In this document: piece after piece, positions 63,201 through 64,000 of the stretch | Numbering within the stretch: the stretch's first letter is position 1 | Layout: every line of letters starts with the position of its first letter | Assembly (NCBI GenBank): GCA_013359265.1 | Contig: JABWCD010000006.1 | Location: forward strand, 124,001 to 188,000 | Length of the DNA stretch: 64,000 bases | Origin: Candidatus Hydrogenedentota bacterium | Lineage (GTDB): Bacteria > Hydrogenedentota > Hydrogenedentia > Hydrogenedentales > SLHB01 | Direction: 5' to 3' | Position numbers and translations under genes: made by a program | The notes under the pieces: generated by a model | Told to the model about the DNA's origin: nothing | The model's database searches: none | Seen by the model: the letters and a program-made list of their open reading frames with translations, nothing else

Positions 63201-63775
63201 ACATGGACCGCCACCACAGCACCAGAAATTGAGGGATTCGCTTGGAGCCGTACTACGTCGCCAACTTGAAACTTTGAACTGGGTATAGTCGGTGGCGTAG
63301 CTCCTGCCGCATTGGAATCTGCTACATTTCGATTCGGATTTTCCAAAAACGTCGCTAGCTCCCGAGCTACGGAATCTACGAGTTGGGAATTCGGGCACAG
63401 TAATTGGAGAAAACGATGCAACGTATCCAGATCGCGGTAAACATCTTCTCGCAGCGGGCTGGCCGCCTGGGCGTGGGCCCACCGGTTCCTGACCGTTTGC
63501 ATTTCCTTGACGAAGTTTCGACCTTCTTTCGGCCAGTTATGGGCATTCGATAACTCGAACCAATTCTGGTCAATGATTCGGAGAAGAGCAGCGAGGTCAA
63601 GTTGATCCAGTTGAGTGATACCTCGCCTTTGCACTTGTTGTTGCTGCTGAAACGACAGTTTGCTCACAACGCAACGCTGCCACCAGTTTTGCTCGAGTGG
63701 AGGCAGGATTCTCTGCAGTGCAGCGCAAACTGCCACAGTCGTCTCTCCTAACAATTTGGGCATGTCAGTGGACAT
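60215..63775 (-). CDS. Swt1-type HEPN fused to RapA/SNF2-type helicase
   Basis: 1186 residues from the ATG at 63775 (AAAGGAG upstream). Residues 1-125 are helical with MQTVRNRWAHAQ near 95, the Rx4-6H motif and pattern of Swt1-family HEPN domains. At 170-220 there is a small KOW/Tudor-like part. The SNF2-type motor follows: ADSVGVGKT, VIVDEAHHIRN near 400 and RIDQRIGRIDRWGQ near 780. The end is a coiled-coil tail. A motor that moves on DNA joined to a likely RNase is suited to defence. It is the first gene of the operon with the two ATPases. Confidence 0.87.
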   Translation of the reverse strand: MSTDMPKLLGETTVAVCAALQRILPPLEQNWWQRCVVSKLSFQQQQQVQRRGITQLDQLDLAALLRIIDQNWFELSNAHNWPKEGRNFVKEMQTVRNRWAHAQAASPLREDVYRDLDTLHRFLQLLCPNSQLVDSVARELATFLENPNRNVADSNAAGATPPTIPSSKFQVGDVVRLQANPSISGAVVAVHVSDRETRYQVFHDGKRASYYESQLVPMEASEDGVCAVSLAEFHARLTALQLLHPGMSNLYSLHAARIELIPYQFRPVLKFIRSDRPRLLIADSVGVGKTIEAGLILRELQARRDIRRVLIVCPRPLVTEEKWRREMKRFDERFEHLDGPKLRHCISEMDLDGEWPQRYEKAIIPFSLLTDEILHGNGRRQKGLLQLDPPPQFDLVIVDEAHHIRNTNTQRHQAIRFFCENAEAVVFLTATPIQMSDRDLFVLLNTLRPDIIIDEASYGAITEPNVFINSAALSARRGDPDWADEARKALMEAAGTLWGQSVLRNDPRFQEVFDFLAGAGDDRADRIQAIRGIEQLHTLSGLMNRTLRRDIGEFTQRKPQTVTVEFTPEQKGLHDAVIAAQAAVYAALHGNQSVRFLLTTIRRQTASCIHALAPFLKEILSRRYDELDFLGVEEGEDEGFELDIDHAAPTVRQLIEDALRRAEALPCDPSTDPKLLALEHILKEKQSLPNNKVMLFSSFRHTLAYLHKALLNSGFRVGLIHGGVGDDDRIALRARFEKHRDDGEALDVLLFSEVGCEGLDYQFCDCMVNYDLPWNPMRIDQRIGRIDRWGQTSEAVAIYNLITPDTIDAEIYERCLLRIGVFERALGANEAILGEVTREITGVAENLSLSPAERQAKLEQLADNSIRLFKEQQDLESRQTELFGLRMPGDQFKQDVKDASSYWLSGPSLERLVVEYLRARAGKEESPLTGDGAKKRLLLARDARESLLKDFVSIENRTSPIAREWENWLKGNDPNLAVTFDSACAVEDRTICLITPIHPLAVQAARAIGGASEGTPIVGIRVKTDAVAPGDYPFAIYQWQYHGIRNDVEFRPVTTEPALTSAFLRLMADAEGFAVAPDAITEEVRKTLENHHYAAWSDARAGHIENTQRIAEFRRSSLETSHSARMALLDAQLADADNDKIRTMKARQKENAQADFDRHVREIEEASQKVDITTQSVGWGILRVME

Positions 63776-63900
63776 ACCAACTCCTTTCGAGCTCCGCTTA
63801 TCAGAAGACTGCTAAGGCTCTGGAATACTCACTCGCGAAGATATTCAAGCGCGCGCCGCCCATTTTCATCTGCGTACGGAGCGCAAGGCCCATGAGCTAC

Positions 63901-63915
63901 GCATTGTTACAATGC
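63901..63915. promoter_or_regulatory. 15-base palindrome upstream of helicase operon
   Basis: GCATTGTTACAATGC has perfect 6-base arms with a 3-base centre, 126 bases upstream of the helicase start. It could be an operator. The -10/-35 elements of the operon were not clear, and the 225 bases to the window end hold no convincing gene. Confidence 0.4.
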
Positions 63916-64000
63916 TCCACCTTCGGCTAACACGCGGCTACCGAGATCTTGACAGCAGAAATTATCGCTCTCAACCGCGTGTAGGGCAGAATCTGGAACA

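Noticed and set aside
1-64000. tRNA, rRNA genes and a phage or tyrosine integrase that would mark element borders
   Set aside because: None could be recognised by eye; short tRNA genes could be missed, and tRNAscan-SE would decide.

Overview
This looks like bacterial chromosome or large-plasmid DNA: Shine-Dalgarno sequences precede most starts, sigma70-like promoters are visible, and genes are packed in overlapping operons. I see no rRNA, tRNA, CRISPR array or integrase. Base composition is fairly GC-rich overall and visibly more AT-rich around 44.8-51.9 kb. The species cannot be fixed from this window; the backbone genes fit an environmental, uncultured-type bacterium.

1-15.4 kb: backbone of an integrated plasmid or conjugative-type element. 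It has ParA and a small DNA-binding partner, a coiled-coil gene coupled to a large HerA/DUF87-type ATPase, a membrane coiled-coil protein, a PD-(D/E)XK-like nuclease and a replication-relaxation protein. Next to the last gene is a 154-bp cluster of seven TTTCGG boxes. Small minus-strand genes, three of them zinc-ribbon proteins, each have their own inverted repeat just upstream, often touching the ribosome binding site. An IS21-family element (istA with an internal stop, istB) sits among them.

15.4-35.5 kb: defence island, part 1. Gabija (gajA, gajB) has a class III nucleotide-cyclase-like gene 15 bp upstream in the same operon. A BREX operon follows (brxA, brxB, brxC, pglX, pglZ, brxL) with four extra genes: a HEPN protein, a HEPN-like protein, a 38-residue micro-ORF and an ArdC/ImmA-like metallopeptidase.

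35.5-40.8 kb: divergent from BREX is an operon of an acyl-carrier-like protein, an XRE regulator, an ImmA/IrrE peptidase, a thymidylate-synthase-like protein, a dTMP-kinase-like/HMUDK-helical fusion and a thymidylate synthase. This is the parts list of phage thymine hypermodification in a bacterial defence island, and it is my first candidate for an undescribed system.

40.9-44.5 kb: a ubiquitin-like conjugation operon (Ubl, E2, JAB-E1 fusion, DUF6527, SppA-like protease) with a divergent leaderless ribbon-helix-helix gene that shares its -35 element.

44.9-51.9 kb: an unusual operon of a polyamine-type binding lipoprotein, a giant permease fused to a solenoid-like region, a methyltransferase fused to an ABC ATPase, and an alpha-oxoamine-synthase-like PLP enzyme.

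52.1-63.8 kb: an AAA_14/DUF4143 ATPase, then an operon of a Swt1-HEPN/SNF2-type helicase and two sacsin-like HSP90-type ATPases with zinc/HNH-like tails. The frameshifted relic of a third ATPase tail lies between them. I cannot match this to a defence system I know, and it is the second main candidate.
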